A stretch of 35,794 bases of DNA, taken from assembly GCA_020853755.1 (NCBI GenBank), contig JADYYG010000035.1, positions 1 to 35,794 of the forward strand, given 5' to 3'. This stretch comes from Dehalococcoidia bacterium. GTDB taxonomy: Bacteria; Chloroflexota; Dehalococcoidia; Tepidiformales; Tepidiformaceae. Position 1 is the stretch's first letter; the number at the start of each line of letters is the position of its first letter. A program made the translations under genes and the position numbers. The notes beneath the pieces were generated by a model. That model had not been told where the DNA came from and made no database searches. It was given only the letters and a program-made list of their open reading frames with translations. Positions 1 through 9,100 of the stretch are shown piece by piece.

Positions 1-81
1 CTGTGGTGTGTTGCGACCGCGAATCAGTTGCTCGAGTTCGGCCCGGTCGCTTGCGGATACACTGACTCGTCCTCTCTTCAT
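1..81 (-). CDS. IS630-family transposase, N-terminal fragment (continues outside window)
   Basis: Reading from an ATG at 81 down to base 1 gives 27 codons: MKRGRVSVSA, then SDRAELEQLI, then RGRNTPQ. The pattern of a short basic start, a helix of the form D-RAELE-L-R-R and a following TPQ matches the first helix of IS630-family transposases, whose helix-turn-helix usually starts this way. The catalytic DDE region lies outside the window. The call rests on a short stretch and is tentative. The gene faces away from the neighbouring kinase. Confidence 0.5.
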   Translation of the reverse strand, partial: MKRGRVSVSASDRAELEQLIRGRNTPQ

Positions 82-122
82 GGAGAAAGCCTACAACTAA
101 AGAAACATGTGAGACACTACAC
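1..122. mobile_element. Edge of an IS630-like insertion sequence (truncated by window start)
   Basis: The first 81 bases encode, on the minus strand, what looks like the N-terminus of an IS630-family transposase. The roughly 40 bases beyond it (82-122) are AT-richer than the surroundings and would hold the terminal inverted repeat. Read outwards on the minus strand the edge begins TGTAGTGTCTCACATG. TA dinucleotides at 118-119 and 123-124 fit the TA target-site preference known for this family. The other end lies outside the window, so the inverted repeat and target duplication cannot be confirmed. Confidence 0.45.
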
Positions 123-132
123 TAGCGTCCTC

Positions 133-147
133 CCGGTTTCGAACCGG
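133..147. other. Perfect hairpin between IS edge and kinase gene
   Basis: CCGGTT (133-138) and AACCGG (142-147) form a perfect 6-bp stem around a 3-nt loop, downstream of the kinase stop codon at 177. It could help end the kinase transcript, but there is no T-tract on either strand, so it is not called as an intrinsic terminator. The central TTCGAA resembles a tRNA T-loop, but no tRNA can be folded around it. Confidence 0.3.
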
Positions 148-176
148 CCAGCAAAGGAGGGCGGGTCCCCCGGCAG

Positions 177-1679
177 CTACCTTGTGACCGGGAAATAGAC
201 CGTGAATCGCGCACCCCTGCCCGGCGCCGAATCGACCGCGAGGGTGGCCTCGTGTGTGCGCACCGCGCCGAGGACGGTCGAGAGGCCGAGGCCGTGGCCC
301 TCCGGCTTCGTAGTAAAGAAGGGGTCGAAGATGCGGTGGAGTGATTCCTCGTTGATGCCCGGGCCGTCGTCTTCGACTTCGAGGACGGCGTAGCAGTCAG
401 ACATCCTGCCCGGCAGCACCGTTTCGCTGCCGGGGTCGACGGCTGGCCGGAGGAAGGTCCGCGCGGTGACGGCAGACCCCGATTCGGCCGTGGCGTCGAG
501 GGCGTTCACGAGCAGGTTGAGGATCACCTGGCGCAACTGGGAGGCGTCGGCTTGGAACGGCGGGATATCGGGTGCAAGCTCCTCGCTGATCTTCGTCCTG
601 GCCTTGGCAGGGATGCGGCGGGCGTAACGCGCCATCTCGTGCACGAGCGCCGAAACGTCGACCATGCTCGATGCGCCGTGGTTCTCACCAGCGAAGGTGA
701 GGAGCTCGTTGACCATCTCCGAGGCGCGCATTGCAGCGCTGCGGGCATCGCTGAGGGCTGCAGCCGCTTCGCCGCCGGGCGATTCGATAAGGGCGACATC
801 GATATTGCCGACGATGGCCGAGAGGAGGTTCTTGAAGTCGTGGGCGATACCGCTCGCCATCAGGCCCATGGATTCGAGGCGCATGCTCTGGGCCAGCAGC
901 CGTTCGCCTTTCGTTCGTCCGGTCACGTCGCGCATGGTGACCACGGCCCCGGCGATACCGGCCTGGCCGCCGATGGCGCCATAGGTGAGTTCCACGTACT
1001 TCTGGATGCCCTCCAACCAGATGACCCGGTCGTGGACGCTTTCGCCCTGCAACGCCCGGAGGATGTCGGACAGGATGGGGCGTTCTGGCCGAACCTGGGC
1101 CGGGAAGTCGCGCACATTCTGGCCGTCACGCAACTCCGCGCCGAAGAAGTCGCGGCTGATGGCGCGGGCCCGTTCGTTCGAACGGAAAATGGTGAGATCC
1201 GGCGCGACCAGGACGAGCCCGAAGGGGGCGCTGCGGAAAACCGCGTCGAGTTCGGCCGCCGAGACCCCAAGGCCGGCCTCCGTGTCTCGCTCGTGGGTGA
1301 TGTCCCGGTAGACGCCGATGAGGCGCGTGGCTTTGCCCGCCGCATCGCGTTCGAAAACCTTGCCCCGGGACTGGATCCAGCGGGTCTCGCCAGTCGCGGT
1401 GCGCATTCGCCATTCGGCTTCGTACATCGCTGCGCCGTCTTCGACGTGGGCCCGCCATGCGCGGACGATGGCAGGCATATCGTCACGTTCGACCACGCGC
1501 ACGAACTCGAACGTCTCCTCGAGGTCGCTGGTGTTGTAGCCGTACTGCTCCCAGAAGCCGGGCTGGAAGACGGTGGTTTCCTCGGGCAGGTTCATCTCCC
1601 AGAGCCAGACGCCCGCCGCTTCGAGGAGCGCGGTGACGCGAGGGTCGCCGGGAAGAGGGGACGACTGCTGCTGCGGCAC
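177..1679 (-). CDS. Soluble PAS-PAS sensor histidine kinase
   Basis: A 500-residue cytoplasmic histidine kinase that presumably autophosphorylates and passes phosphate to an unlinked response regulator. No transmembrane segment is visible. Order: PAS_3-type domain (about 20-130, ending in the PAC-like GVYRDITHERD), second PAS (about 145-255), HisKA helix with phospho-acceptor H280 in SGIAHDFKNLLSA (the AHDF-N subtype), then an HATPase_c domain with N box (LLVNALDAT), G1 (EDDGPGI), F box (FDPFFTTK) and G2 (GHGLGLSTV). The start is taken as GTG at 1679 because AGGAGG lies 8 nt upstream (1688-1693) and a TACGAT -10-like box sits at 1711-1716. An ATG at 1766 would add 29 residues of no domain value and would abut the divergent DinB gene. 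The input signal is unknown. No receiver gene is adjacent. Confidence 0.9.
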   Translation of the reverse strand: MPQQQSSPLPGDPRVTALLEAAGVWLWEMNLPEETTVFQPGFWEQYGYNTSDLEETFEFVRVVERDDMPAIVRAWRAHVEDGAAMYEAEWRMRTATGETRWIQSRGKVFERDAAGKATRLIGVYRDITHERDTEAGLGVSAAELDAVFRSAPFGLVLVAPDLTIFRSNERARAISRDFFGAELRDGQNVRDFPAQVRPERPILSDILRALQGESVHDRVIWLEGIQKYVELTYGAIGGQAGIAGAVVTMRDVTGRTKGERLLAQSMRLESMGLMASGIAHDFKNLLSAIVGNIDVALIESPGGEAAAALSDARSAAMRASEMVNELLTFAGENHGASSMVDVSALVHEMARYARRIPAKARTKISEELAPDIPPFQADASQLRQVILNLLVNALDATAESGSAVTARTFLRPAVDPGSETVLPGRMSDCYAVLEVEDDGPGINEESLHRIFDPFFTTKPEGHGLGLSTVLGAVRTHEATLAVDSAPGRGARFTVYFPVTR

Positions 1680-1687
1680 AGCGCTGC

Positions 1688-1716
1688 CCTCCTGAGAGAT
1701 GCTGACGCCAATCGTA
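1688..1716 (-). promoter_or_regulatory. -10-like box and strong ribosome binding site of the PAS kinase
   Basis: On the minus strand TACGAT (1711-1716) is followed, after a short leader, by AGGAGG (1688-1693) and, 8 nt later, GTG at 1679. This decides the kinase start. No convincing -35 box was seen. Confidence 0.5.
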
Positions 1717-1767
1717 GCGAACCGCGCAAGCCCCCGCAGGTATTGCGGAAGCGGCCACGCGACCATC

Positions 1768-1773
1768 TACCAT
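1768..1773 (+). promoter_or_regulatory. -10-like box of the DinB gene, leaderless arrangement
   Basis: TACCAT ends 6 nt before the ATG at 1780 and there is no Shine-Dalgarno sequence in between. Transcription starting about 7 nt after the box would begin at or next to the start codon. One of about ten such arrangements in the window. Confidence 0.45.
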
Positions 1774-1779
1774 TGGACG

Positions 1780-2253
1780 ATGATTCCGAAGGATGACCTG
1801 ATCAACTACGTTGGCAACGTCCACGGCCGCACCTACGAGGCCGTGGAGCGGCTACGAGATGACGATGTGCACTGGCGGCCGGCGCCGGGCGAGTTCACCT
1901 GCGGCGAACTGGTGAGCCACATCGCGAACACTCGCCTCATGAACCTTGGCGGCATCCTCACCGGCGAGATCCACTACAAAGGCCACGCCACGAAGCCCAC
2001 AGCGACGGCGGCGAACCTGCGCCAGCTGGCACTCCGCACCGGCAAGAAGACCATCGCCGGGCTTGTCGACGCCGACCTCGAGCGCCACATCCCCCAGACG
2101 AACGGCGAACCGTTCCCGGCGTGGCGGCGGGTCATCGGCGGGCTGATCGAGCACGAGGTGCACCACCGCAGCCAGCTCTGCGAGTACCTGCGCCTGCTGG
2201 GCCTCGAACCGCCGCCGCTCTTCGGCCTGCACGCCGAGCAACTGCCGAAGTAG
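1780..2253 (+). CDS. DinB/YfiT-like four-helix putative metalloprotein
   Basis: A 157-residue DinB-superfamily protein. The visible signature is an N-terminal helix followed by FTCGELVSHIANTR (first metal histidine) and a C-terminal helix with IEHEVHHRSQLCEYLRLLG, which supplies the His pair of the His3 metal site typical of this family. Family members are thiol or metal-linked transferases and stress proteins of mostly unknown substrate, so no reaction is assigned. ATG 1780 is chosen because it matches the family's N-terminus and lies 6 nt after a TACCAT box; the open frame extends upstream to 1699 without support. It is divergent from the PAS kinase, with a gap of 100 bp. Confidence 0.85.
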   Translation: MIPKDDLINYVGNVHGRTYEAVERLRDDDVHWRPAPGEFTCGELVSHIANTRLMNLGGILTGEIHYKGHATKPTATAANLRQLALRTGKKTIAGLVDADLERHIPQTNGEPFPAWRRVIGGLIEHEVHHRSQLCEYLRLLGLEPPPLFGLHAEQLPK

Positions 2254-2278
2254 CGGCCGCGCACGCGCCCGTTTCGAC

Positions 2279-2284
2279 TAAGCT
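2279..2284 (+). promoter_or_regulatory. -10-like box of the Fpg/MutM gene
   Basis: TAAGCT lies 8 nt before the ATG at 2293, with no Shine-Dalgarno sequence. This is consistent with a leaderless or near-leaderless transcript. It sits in the 39-bp gap after the DinB stop codon. Confidence 0.35.
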
Positions 2285-2292
2285 ATTCGCCC

Positions 2293-3120
2293 ATGCCTGA
2301 GATTCCCGAACTGGAAGCCATCAAGGGGTACTTCACCGGCGCCCTCGCGGGGAAGACCATCGCCACGGCCGAAGCACGCATCCCGCACGTCTTTCGCACG
2401 CCCGCGCAGGAGATCCGGGAGACCCTTCCCGGTGACACCTTCGGACCGGTGCCGCGTCACGGCAAGTTCCTTCTTTTCCCGCTGGCGTCGGGCCGCATCC
2501 TCGCGATCAACCCCATGCTGACGGGCCGCTTCCAGTACGTGGACCCGGCGGCGAAGCTGCGAGCGAAGACCTGCCTCGCGCTCGGCATCGAAGGCGGCAA
2601 CTCCCTGCGCTACTCCGATGAGCGGCTCATGGGAAAGATTTACCTCGTGCCGCTGGACCGACTCGAACTCATCCCCAACTGGACGGCGAACGGCCCCGAC
2701 CTGCTGGACCCGGCCCTCGATGAAGACAGGTGGGTGGCCCGCGCGAAGAAGTACCGCGGCCAGATCAAGTCGGTCCTCACGAACGCCGAGTTCGTCCAGG
2801 GCATCGGCAACGCCTACTCTGACGAGATCCTCTGGGAAGCCCAGATCAATCCGTACATCCCCCGCACGAAGCTCTCGGACGAGGACCTGCGGCGGCTCTA
2901 CCGGGCGGCGCTCGCGGTGATGGCATGGGCAACGCCGCTCGTTGCCGGGGCGATGGTGAAGGCGGGCGTGCTGGACTATGAAGAGCGGCGGGACTTCATG
3001 CGCGTCCACCGCCTCGGAGGGAAACCGTGCCCGCGCTGCGGTTCAACGATCAGCGAAATCACGGCGAGTCAGCGCATCACGAGTTTCTGCCGCACCTGCC
3101 AGCCCGAACTGCCGGCCTGA
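2293..3120 (+). CDS. mutM: Formamidopyrimidine-DNA glycosylase family protein (Fpg/Nei, MutM-like)
   Basis: Base-excision-repair glycosylase/AP lyase, 275 residues, the usual family length. It starts MPEIPELE: after Met removal Pro1 is the Schiff-base nucleophile and Glu2 the general acid. Lys58 (Lys57 after Met loss) in HGKFLLF is the conserved catalytic lysine. VQGIGNAYSDEILW is the helix-two-turn-helix, and the C-terminus carries the zinc finger CPRCG...CRTCQ. The GNAYSDE helix is closer to Fpg than to Nei (endonuclease VIII), so removal of 8-oxoguanine and Fapy lesions is the best guess, but the first helix is divergent (ELEAIKGYF). The neighbouring giant kinase is convergent, with 7 bp between the stop codons. 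Confidence 0.88.
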   Translation: MPEIPELEAIKGYFTGALAGKTIATAEARIPHVFRTPAQEIRETLPGDTFGPVPRHGKFLLFPLASGRILAINPMLTGRFQYVDPAAKLRAKTCLALGIEGGNSLRYSDERLMGKIYLVPLDRLELIPNWTANGPDLLDPALDEDRWVARAKKYRGQIKSVLTNAEFVQGIGNAYSDEILWEAQINPYIPRTKLSDEDLRRLYRAALAVMAWATPLVAGAMVKAGVLDYEERRDFMRVHRLGGKPCPRCGSTISEITASQRITSFCRTCQPELPA

Positions 3121-3127
3121 CCGGGGG

Positions 3128-6100
3128 TCAGGTTGCCCGCTGGAGCACCTTCGAGAGGTCTTCGACCCCGTACGGCTTGGCGATGATCCGCAGATTGTGT
3201 TTTTCCGTGAGCGCGACAACGCCCGGGTCGGTGGTCGCGCCGGTGACGATGACGACCCGTTCGACGAGCTTCGGAGCGGCCTTGAGCAGCCCGGCGACCA
3301 CATCGTCGGCCGATTCGGCGCCGAGGCGGTAGTCGCAGAGGATCACGTCGAAGTCATGCTCCGCGGCCTGCTTGAGCGCGGCGGCGGTGTTCTCGGCCAC
3401 GTGACAGTGGTGGCCCATGCTGGTGATCAGGCGCTGGCAGACCTTGCGCAGGCTCGGTTCGTCATCGACCACGAGGAGCTTGATGACATCGGCGGCAGGT
3501 TCATCCTCAGCGGCCGGCGTGGGGGCCGCGGGCGCCGGCGGGAAGGGGATCGAGATGGTGAACGCGGCGCCTTCGCCGGGCGCCGAATCGACCCGGAACT
3601 CGCCCTCGTGGGCACGGATGATCGAGTAGGAGAGTGACATTCCCAGGCCCGTGCCGTGGCCCTGCTTGGTAGTGAAGAACGGTTCGAAGATACGGTTGCG
3701 GGTCGCTTCATCCATGCCAATCCCGCTGTCCGAAACCTTGATCTCGGTACGGCCGTCGCGCGTGGCGGCGCTGATCCGGAGATGCCGGGTTGCGACGGCC
3801 TGCATGGCCTGTTCGGCGTTCGTCACCAGGTTGAGGATGACCTGGGTGAGCTGGTGTTCGTTGCCCCAGATTTCGCAGCCGAGCGGGATCCGGATGTCCC
3901 ACTCGATTTCCTGGCGCTTCCAGCCGGTGCGCCGTAGCCGTTCGATGTGGTCGACCAGTTCGGAGACGGGGATGAGCCGCCGTTCCGACGTTCCCGGCCG
4001 CGCGATGAAGAGCAGGTCGCGCACGATGTTGCGAGCGCGGAGCGCTTCCTTCTGGATGACGGAGAGGTCCTCGCGGAACGGTTCAGCCTCCTTGGAGAGG
4101 CCGAGGACTTCGGAGAAGCCGAGGATTGCGGTCAGCGGGTTGTTCAGTTCGTGGGCGACGCCACCGATCAGTTCGCCGAGCGCGGCGAGCCGCTGTGCCT
4201 GCTCCATCTGTTCGCGGTGCAGCCGTTGTTGTGCCTCGTGGGCCACATCCGCGGTGACGTCGGCTGCAACCAGGAGGAAGCGCATGTGCGGGTCATCGAG
4301 GGGGACGAACTCGTAGTCGAGCCAGCGCTCTTCGCCCGCGATGGAGAGATGGGTGCGGCCGCGCGAACCCTTGCCCTCTTCGAAGACCGCACGGTACCCG
4401 TCGCGCACGTCCTCGGGCAGCAGGTTGAGCACGTCCTGCCAGGACTCGGAAAGACCTTCCGGGTCGATGGCGTCGACGATTGCCCGGCCGAACGCGTTGG
4501 CGAAGATGACGTCGCCGTTGGCGTCGGAGAGGACGACGCCCTCCGAGAGCGAGCGCAGGATGAGACTGTTGAGCTCGGCCTGGCGGGTGCGCTCGGCTTC
4601 GGCCCGCGCGGCCTCGATCGCCGGGCCAACAACTTGCGTGATGCGGCGGAGGAGCGCGAGTGTGCGCTCGGGGAACTCGTAGTCCGGGTCGCTGCTTGCC
4701 GCGGCGAGCATACCTGCGGGCGCCCCCGCGGAGGTGTGGAGGGTGACCGAGAAGCGGTGGAGTCCGAGCCGCGTCGCGAGTTCCCGGTCCGGCAGATCGG
4801 CGAAGTGGCCGGTCGCCTGGCCTTCTGCCAGAGCCTCGCGTCCTACTGGTGACACCGGGTAGGTCACCGGCTCTTCTTCGACGTCGCCGGGGTTCCAGAC
4901 GTAGGTGATGCCGTCCTCGCTCACGATGCCGTAGTTCACGTAGGCGCCGGGGATGAGCGCCCCCAGCGCGGCAGCGGCGCCTTCGAGGATAGGCACGACC
5001 GAGTCGCTGCGCGCCGCCAGCGCGGCTACCTGAGAGAGGATGTGCTCGTCCTCGGCCTCCTGCTGGCGGCGGGCGGCCTCCCGGGCGTTCACCATCGCCG
5101 GGCCGATCACGTCGGCGATAAGGCGGATGAGGCGCAGGCCGCGTTCGCTGAACTCGTGGTCCGTTGGGGTGCCCACCCAGAAGACGCCGACGCGGCCGCC
5201 GCCCGAGTGAGCCACGGTATCGACCCAGCGCCTCGTCTCGAGCCGCTCCATGAGCGCCCTGCTCCCCGGTGTGACCGGGGTCGTGGCCATGTCTCCGACC
5301 TGCTGCCCCGTCGTGAAGACAAGCTCGGATCGAGGAAGCATGGTGCGACGGTTGGTTCCGTCGTATTCCCACATCTCGTCGCCTTCGACGTAGTTGAAGG
5401 TGATGCGGGCCTCGGGGATGAACGACCGGATCGGCTCGACGAGGCCTTTCAGGATAGCGCGCTCGGTGTCACCGGTGGCGGCCGCCGCTGCCGCTTCGGC
5501 GAGGATGCGCTGGTCGTCAGCGTCCTGCAGGCGGCGCTGACTCTCGCGCAGGTTCGCCATCGCCGGGCCGATGATCCCGGCAGTGAGCCGGCAAAGCCGC
5601 AGGTCGCGCTCGGTGAACCGGTAGCCGGGGTCGGTTGTGCCCAGGAAGAACAGGCCGATCTTCTCGCCCTGGATGGCGACGGTCGTGTCGACCCAGCTTG
5701 CGATTCCGAGCGAGTGGAAGTAATCGTACGTCCGGGTGCCGGGGAGGTGTTCGTCCAGCCTGTCGGAACTTTGCTCCTGCTCCATCACCTCCGCCACGCG
5801 AATAGGCAGAGGTATGGCAACGCCCGGGGAACGAGCGTCATAGATAACGTCACCTTCTCGGAAGACAAAACCCGTCAGTGCGCCTGGCACGAAACGCTGG
5901 AACGGCCGCCAGAGGTTGGACAGAAGGTCCTGGTACTGCGTCGCGCGCGCCGCCGCCGCTGCCGTGTCCGCGAGGAAGCGCTGCTCGTCGGCTTCCTGCC
6001 GGGAGCGGAACGTGGCCCGTGCGTTCTCCATGGCCGGGCCGACTACCTGCCCCACCCGGCGGCAGATCTCCAGCGTCCGCTCATCGAACCGGAAAACGGG

Positions 6101-9100
6101 ATCGCGCGACCCGACGATGAAGTACCCGATAGTCGCGCCGGCCGAACGGACGGCGGTGGCGTTGATTGCATGCAGCCGGAACGGGCCGAGCCCTCCCGGG
6201 AGGAGCGCTGGCGGGACCGCGTCCGCATGGAGTTGCCCCTTCTCGTCGAGCAGGGCCGCGTACGGCCCGAGGGGGACACGCCGGACTTCGCCGCCAAGGA
6301 CCGGGAAAGCGACGGCATCCGGTTCCCGGACTCCAAAGAGGACGAGTGGCTGCGGGATCAGGGCCTCGAGCGGGGCCTTGAGCCCCAGCAGGATCCCCTC
6401 CAGCGTGCTCTCCCGGGATGCCACGGCGCCGACTTCGGCGAGGAGTTGCTGATCCTTCGCCTCCTCCTGCTTTCGCTGAGCGATACGCGCGTTTGCCAGG
6501 GCGGGTCCGGCGATATCGGCGATGAGCCGGCAGAGCCGCACTTCGCGGTCGCCGGGCACGAAGCTTTCGTCCTGCGACCCGATGACGAGCAGGCCAACCA
6601 CCGCGTCGCCGGAGGTGACCGTTGTGAGGACGTGGGACTGCACGCCTGTCGCCTGGACTTCGGGGATGACCTCGCCCGCGCGAACCCTCTCCGCGGTCGG
6701 CGGGACAATGACCTGGCCTTCGGCGAAGGCGCGCGTGAACCACTTGCTGATGACCATTGGGTGGAGCGGCCCGGAGCGGGTGACGAATTCGACGACCCCC
6801 GGTTCGAGGAAGCCGAACGTGACGTACGGGTCATGGATGAACAGGCCCGCCGCTCCGCGCAGCGCCCGGGTGATGGCGAGAGGGTTGGTCTCCCGGGCAA
6901 TGGCGGCCGCAGCCGTGGCGAGGATCGCCTGCTCCTCCGCTTCGGCGGTGGTCGCTGCTATCCGCCGTTCGCTCGCGATCGCGTAGGCGACGAGGGTGCC
7001 GGCGAGTTCGAAGAACGTCATCTCCTCATCCGTGAACGGCGCCGGGTCCGGCTTGCCAATCGTCAACAGCCCTTTCGTGCGATTCCCGGCGGAGAGGACC
7101 AGTGTCGCTGCCCGTCCAATGCCCGTTTCGAAGAGACCAACAGGCAGTTGAGGATGTGCCGTGGCGGCGCCGAATTGAACGTGCCGAAGGCCCGTTTCGA
7201 GCATCGCATCGATCCGTTCAGGATGGGGCAGACCGTCGTCGCCGGGGAGGTCCATCGAACGCAGGAGGCGGAAGCCGTCATCTTCGGAGTTACGAGCTGT
7301 CAGCGCGAAGAAGGTGTACCCCTCGCCGGCCAGCAGTTCACAGACCCGGGCGAAGTGCGATTCGATGGGCTCGCCATCGTTCACAATGAGTGCAAGGTCA
7401 TTGAGGACGCGGCGGCGAGCTTCCTGCGCTCGCTCGGCTGCGGTTGCCCGCAGGTTCGCGATGACCTGGCCTGCGAGCGCGCTGATCAGTTCGATGAAGC
7501 GCCGTTCGTCGGCCAGGAAGGGAACATCCACATCGCGGCCGATGAGCAAATAGCCCACGTCTTCGGCGCCTGCGCGGATGACAGCAACCGCACCGCGCTG
7601 TGTGCCGGAAGCGTGGCTTTCCTCCGCGACCCTTCCGCCCAGGTCCGAAGCGACGCCTTCGACCACGGTCGCACCGGCGGCGAACTGACCGAGCATGTTC
7701 ACCCCGATGTCGTCGCGGTGGATGAGGCGGCCATCGGGGAAGGTGATCCCGCGCAGGCCGCGAACGACCCTCAGTTCGCCCGGGGCTGAAGTGGCCGCAA
7801 GGAGCACCATGCCGGTCACGGAGATGGCCCGTTGAACCTCCGGCGCGAGGACGTCGAAGAAGGCTTCGAGTGATTGTCCGGTGGCCATCTGGCTCGCGAG
7901 GTCTCGCAGGAGGGCCTGGCGGGCGGCTTCGGTTTCGGCCCTGCGCAGGCGGCTGCTCGCCTCCATCGCCTGGCCGAGCATGGACGCGAGCGTGCGCAAG
8001 AACTCTTCTTCTTCGGGCGCGAAGCGGGCGCCGTTCCTTCGCGCGAGGGCGAGCACGCCCTGCGCTTCGCCGCCCGAGACGAGGGCGATACTGATGACGC
8101 GGGCCATCCCGGCATCGCGGAGCGTGCGTGTGAATGCGCTTTCGCCCGCGTAACGCCGGAGTGAGAACTGGGACATGCCTTCGAGCGCGAGCAGTTCGGC
8201 GAGCCGCGCTTCCTTGTTTCGGATGACGCTGCCGTCCTGGCGGGTGATCTCGGGCCGGGCGGCCACCTGGCGCATCACCCCCGGTTCGATGACCTCGGAA
8301 AGGCCTGCGTAATCGAACTCGATGGCCCCGCGCAGGAGCGCGATAAGTTTGTCGAAGCTGGCGCCGAGGTCATCAGTCCGGCTGAGGAGGAGGGCGACGT
8401 CGTTCAGCGTGCGGGCGCGCGCGGTGGCGCCCTCAACCCGGGCAACCTGCTGGCGGTTGATGAGCGACTGAGCCAGGACCGAACGAAGCAACTCCATGAA
8501 GGTCAGCTCGCCGGGGTCGAACCGGCGGCGGCTGCGGCGCGCCATCACGAGCAGGCCGCGCAATTCGCTGCCGTCGCGGAGGAAGGCCATTGCGCCACGT
8601 TGGTAGCCGGCTTCGGCGAGTGGCGTGTCGTGCGGGCCGTCGCGGTTGATGCGCCCCTGGCCGACATCGAAACCGGCGGCGGCGATTCGGACGAACTCCG
8701 CCCCCGCCTCATCCGGCGGAAGTCCGAGGTAGATATGGTCCGGGGCCTCGGCCACCGCCGGGAAAACGGTCCCCTGCTGGAGGAAGAGGCCGACGTAGTC
8801 CACGGCGAGGCAGTCTTTCAGGAGGACCGGCAGGCGCTCGAAGATCTGCTCGATCGGTTCGCCCGATTGGAGCGCGACGACGAGTTCGCGGGCGGCCTCG
8901 GCGCGGGCTTCGCCGCGTTTCGCGCGTTCGAGTTCGATGCTCTGGTGCACCGTCCGCGCGAGCAGCGCCCCGGCAGCACGCAGGAACGCGACATCTTCTT
9001 CCGCGAAGGGGCCGCGGGCACGCTTGCCCACCGTGAGCACGCCGCAGAGCACATCGTCCACGTAGAGCGGCATAACCCAGCAGCGCTGGAAGCCTTCTTT

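Noticed and set aside
120..180. Possible tRNA because of a T-loop-like GGTTTCGAACC
   Set aside because: No matching acceptor, D or anticodon arms could be folded on either strand.
552..1796. Long plus-strand open frame of 414 codons opposite the PAS kinase
   Set aside because: It is antisense to a kinase with all motifs intact and shows no recognisable domain. Long antisense frames are expected in DNA of this GC content.
5042..7789. 915-codon plus-strand open frame inside the giant kinase
   Set aside because: The minus-strand frame carries ten GAF-like modules. The plus-strand translation is low-complexity, Arg/Glu/Asp-rich and without domains.
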